Shown in pieces: positions 62,950 through 64,000 of a stretch of 64,000 nt of DNA. The notes under the pieces are model-generated. The model made no database searches. It saw only the letters and a program-made list of their open reading frames with translations, and had not been told where the DNA came from. The DNA is from Ophiocordyceps camponoti-saundersi (nom. inval.) (lineage: Eukaryota > Ascomycota > Sordariomycetes > Hypocreales > Ophiocordycipitaceae). The position numbers were made by a program, and so were the translations under genes. Position 1 is the first letter of the stretch, and each line of letters begins with the position of its first letter. The stretch covers positions 24,118 through 88,117 of the forward strand of contig PDHQ01000140.1 in the NCBI GenBank assembly GCA_003339415.1, written 5' to 3'.

Positions 62950-63800
62950 CCTATTCCTTTTCCTTTCCCTTTTCCTTTTCCCTATTTTTTAAAGTAGTTT
63001 TTTATAATATAGCCTTCTTTCTTATAAAAGAAGCAGATAATAAGCTTCGAGGATACTATATCTAGATCTATAAGGTCTCCTCGATTAGCGTAATTTTTCT
63101 TATATTTTTTATTACCTTTATTAATATAAGAAGAGGTATTTTTACCTCCTTATTTTTATTATTTTCTTTTAAAAAGTTAATCGTCGATTTTAATAGCAGA
63201 AGCTATATAAGTAGATAATTCTTCGGGCCGGTCTTGCTTATATAGTTCGTCTTTTACTTCGTCTTTTAGTCCTTTATAAAAAATAGCTATAAGGGCTTTA
63301 TCTTCCTAGTCTAACTTACTAATTATTTATCGGAATTTAGCAGCGTAGCTAGAAGTAGCCCCTTTTTACCGTAAGGTTTATAATTTATACTCTGCAGTTC
63401 TAGCTTCGTCTTACTAGCCGAAAACTTCCCGTAATTTTTCTTTAAATTAATCGAAACTAGCAAAAATAAGCTCCGTTTTTTCTTCCCTATTATCCGTAAG
63501 TCCTAAATAATTCCTTAGTATAGGTTTAAACTAGTCTAAAGCTATACCTTTTAAGTAAGTAAAAGTATAAATTACCTTTATCGGTTTATTATAAAAGGCG
63601 GAAGAATAAAGCCTAAAATAAGCTCTAATATTAGTTAAGAACGCTTATAAATCGTTATCTTCCCCGCTAAAGTATTTAGGTCTCGGGACCTTACTAATAT
63701 CTATAATAAGTCTAGGATTAGTAGTAGTATAGGGGGGTATAGGGGAGGTTATATTAGATATATTATATACTACTAGGTAGCGCCGCTTATTTTCTAATTA
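62950..63800 (-). pseudogene. gag of the chromovirus
   Basis: On the minus strand the frame begins near 63790 (NITSPIPPY, KVPRPKYFSGEDNDL) and runs with scattered stops, where Trp or Gln is expected, to a zinc knuckle near 63048-63006. The knuckle keeps CX2CX4HX4C spacing but reads C-FF-Y-KKEG-Y-IIKN-Y, so three of four metal ligands are Tyr. RIP explains all three: TGC/TGT and CAC/CAT become TAC/TAT. The capsid-like part shows YFSGEDN and FLTNIRAYF, as in Ty3-type Gag. The stretch between gag and protease (62.9-61.7 kb) is acidic and not recognised. Confidence 0.75.
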
Positions 63801-64000
63801 GGAAAGAAAAAAGTGGATTTTTACCTTTTATTTCTATAGAGATATATACGATTAAAAAAGTACTATTTTTCTATTTTTCTATTTTTCTCTGTTTTTTTTT
63901 TTTTTTCTATTTTTCTAAGAAAGGAATTCTTTAGCATACTCTCTTCTTATTCTTCGTACCTATAAGGCAGTTATAGTAGTAAAGAAACTTTTTATTTTTT

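Larger units (their letters stand above)
56584..64000 (-). mobile_element. G-family Ty3/gypsy chromovirus, moderately RIPed, runs off the window
   Basis: In minus orientation: 5' leader (64000-63790), gag (about 63790-62950), protease near 61.5 kb, reverse transcriptase (catalytic YLDD at 60100-60089), RNase H region (about 59.7-59.3 kb), integrase (about 59.05-58.2 kb), chromodomain (about 57.96-57.83 kb), polypurine tract and 3' LTR (57547-56584). The 5' LTR lies outside the window. Motif order identifies a chromovirus. Frames remain readable over long stretches, interrupted mainly where Trp, Gln, His or Cys codons were hit by RIP, so this copy is much less decayed than the rest of the isochore. 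Confidence 0.88.

Overview
The window comes from a filamentous ascomycete (Pezizomycotina). Its genes have 47-100-nt GT-AG introns with CTGAC/CTAAC-like branch sites, and the proteins are typical fungal housekeeping proteins. The rest has the imprint of repeat-induced point mutation (RIP): the AT-rich blocks almost lack CpA and TpG, are saturated with TpA, and have no long ORF for about 35 kb. A Sordariomycete seems likeliest from the feel of the proteins, but that is a weak inference.

Layout. 1-640: RIPed end of a short LTR element. 641-7895: gene island 1, with gea1 (ARF guanine-nucleotide exchange factor, + strand) converging on van1 (mannan polymerase subunit, - strand). 7901-17038: a complete RIPed Ty3/gypsy-type element with 204-bp LTRs and a 5-bp target duplication, inserted 97 bp upstream of the van1 ATG. 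17044-43234: an AT-isochore of nested repeats. 43235-48660: gene island 2, with sla1 (endocytic actin-patch adaptor, +) converging on a TLC-domain membrane protein gene (-). 48661-64000: a second isochore ending in a chromodomain-bearing gypsy element (- strand) that runs off the window.

Four repeat families recur. (i) T: a 1.74-1.76-kb LTR element with about 210-bp LTRs, at 1-507, 28691-30448, 36764-38505, about 41290-41957, and 48858-48928 plus 56158-56436 (one copy split by a later insertion). (ii) E: a 7.2-kb element without terminal repeats, flanked by exact 17-bp target duplications (26303-35317 and 48929-56157, plus a 5'-truncated copy at about 20975-25535); it behaves like a LINE. (iii) C: a 1.87-kb element with a 3' (ATT)n tail and 12-18-bp target duplications (21185-23049, 39401-41270, plus fragments). 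(iv) G: the terminal gypsy chromovirus and its solo LTR at 18686-19537. Nesting gives relative ages: E_C before C1; E_A before T1; T4 before both E_B and C4; C4 before the chromovirus.

Three of the four intact genes serve the secretory/endocytic system: Gea1 activates ARF at the Golgi, Van1 extends N-glycan mannan in the Golgi, and Sla1 organises endocytic coats. No gene cluster, tRNA, rRNA or CRISPR was seen. Coordinates of repeat copies not supported by a target duplication are approximate, because all alignments were made by eye.
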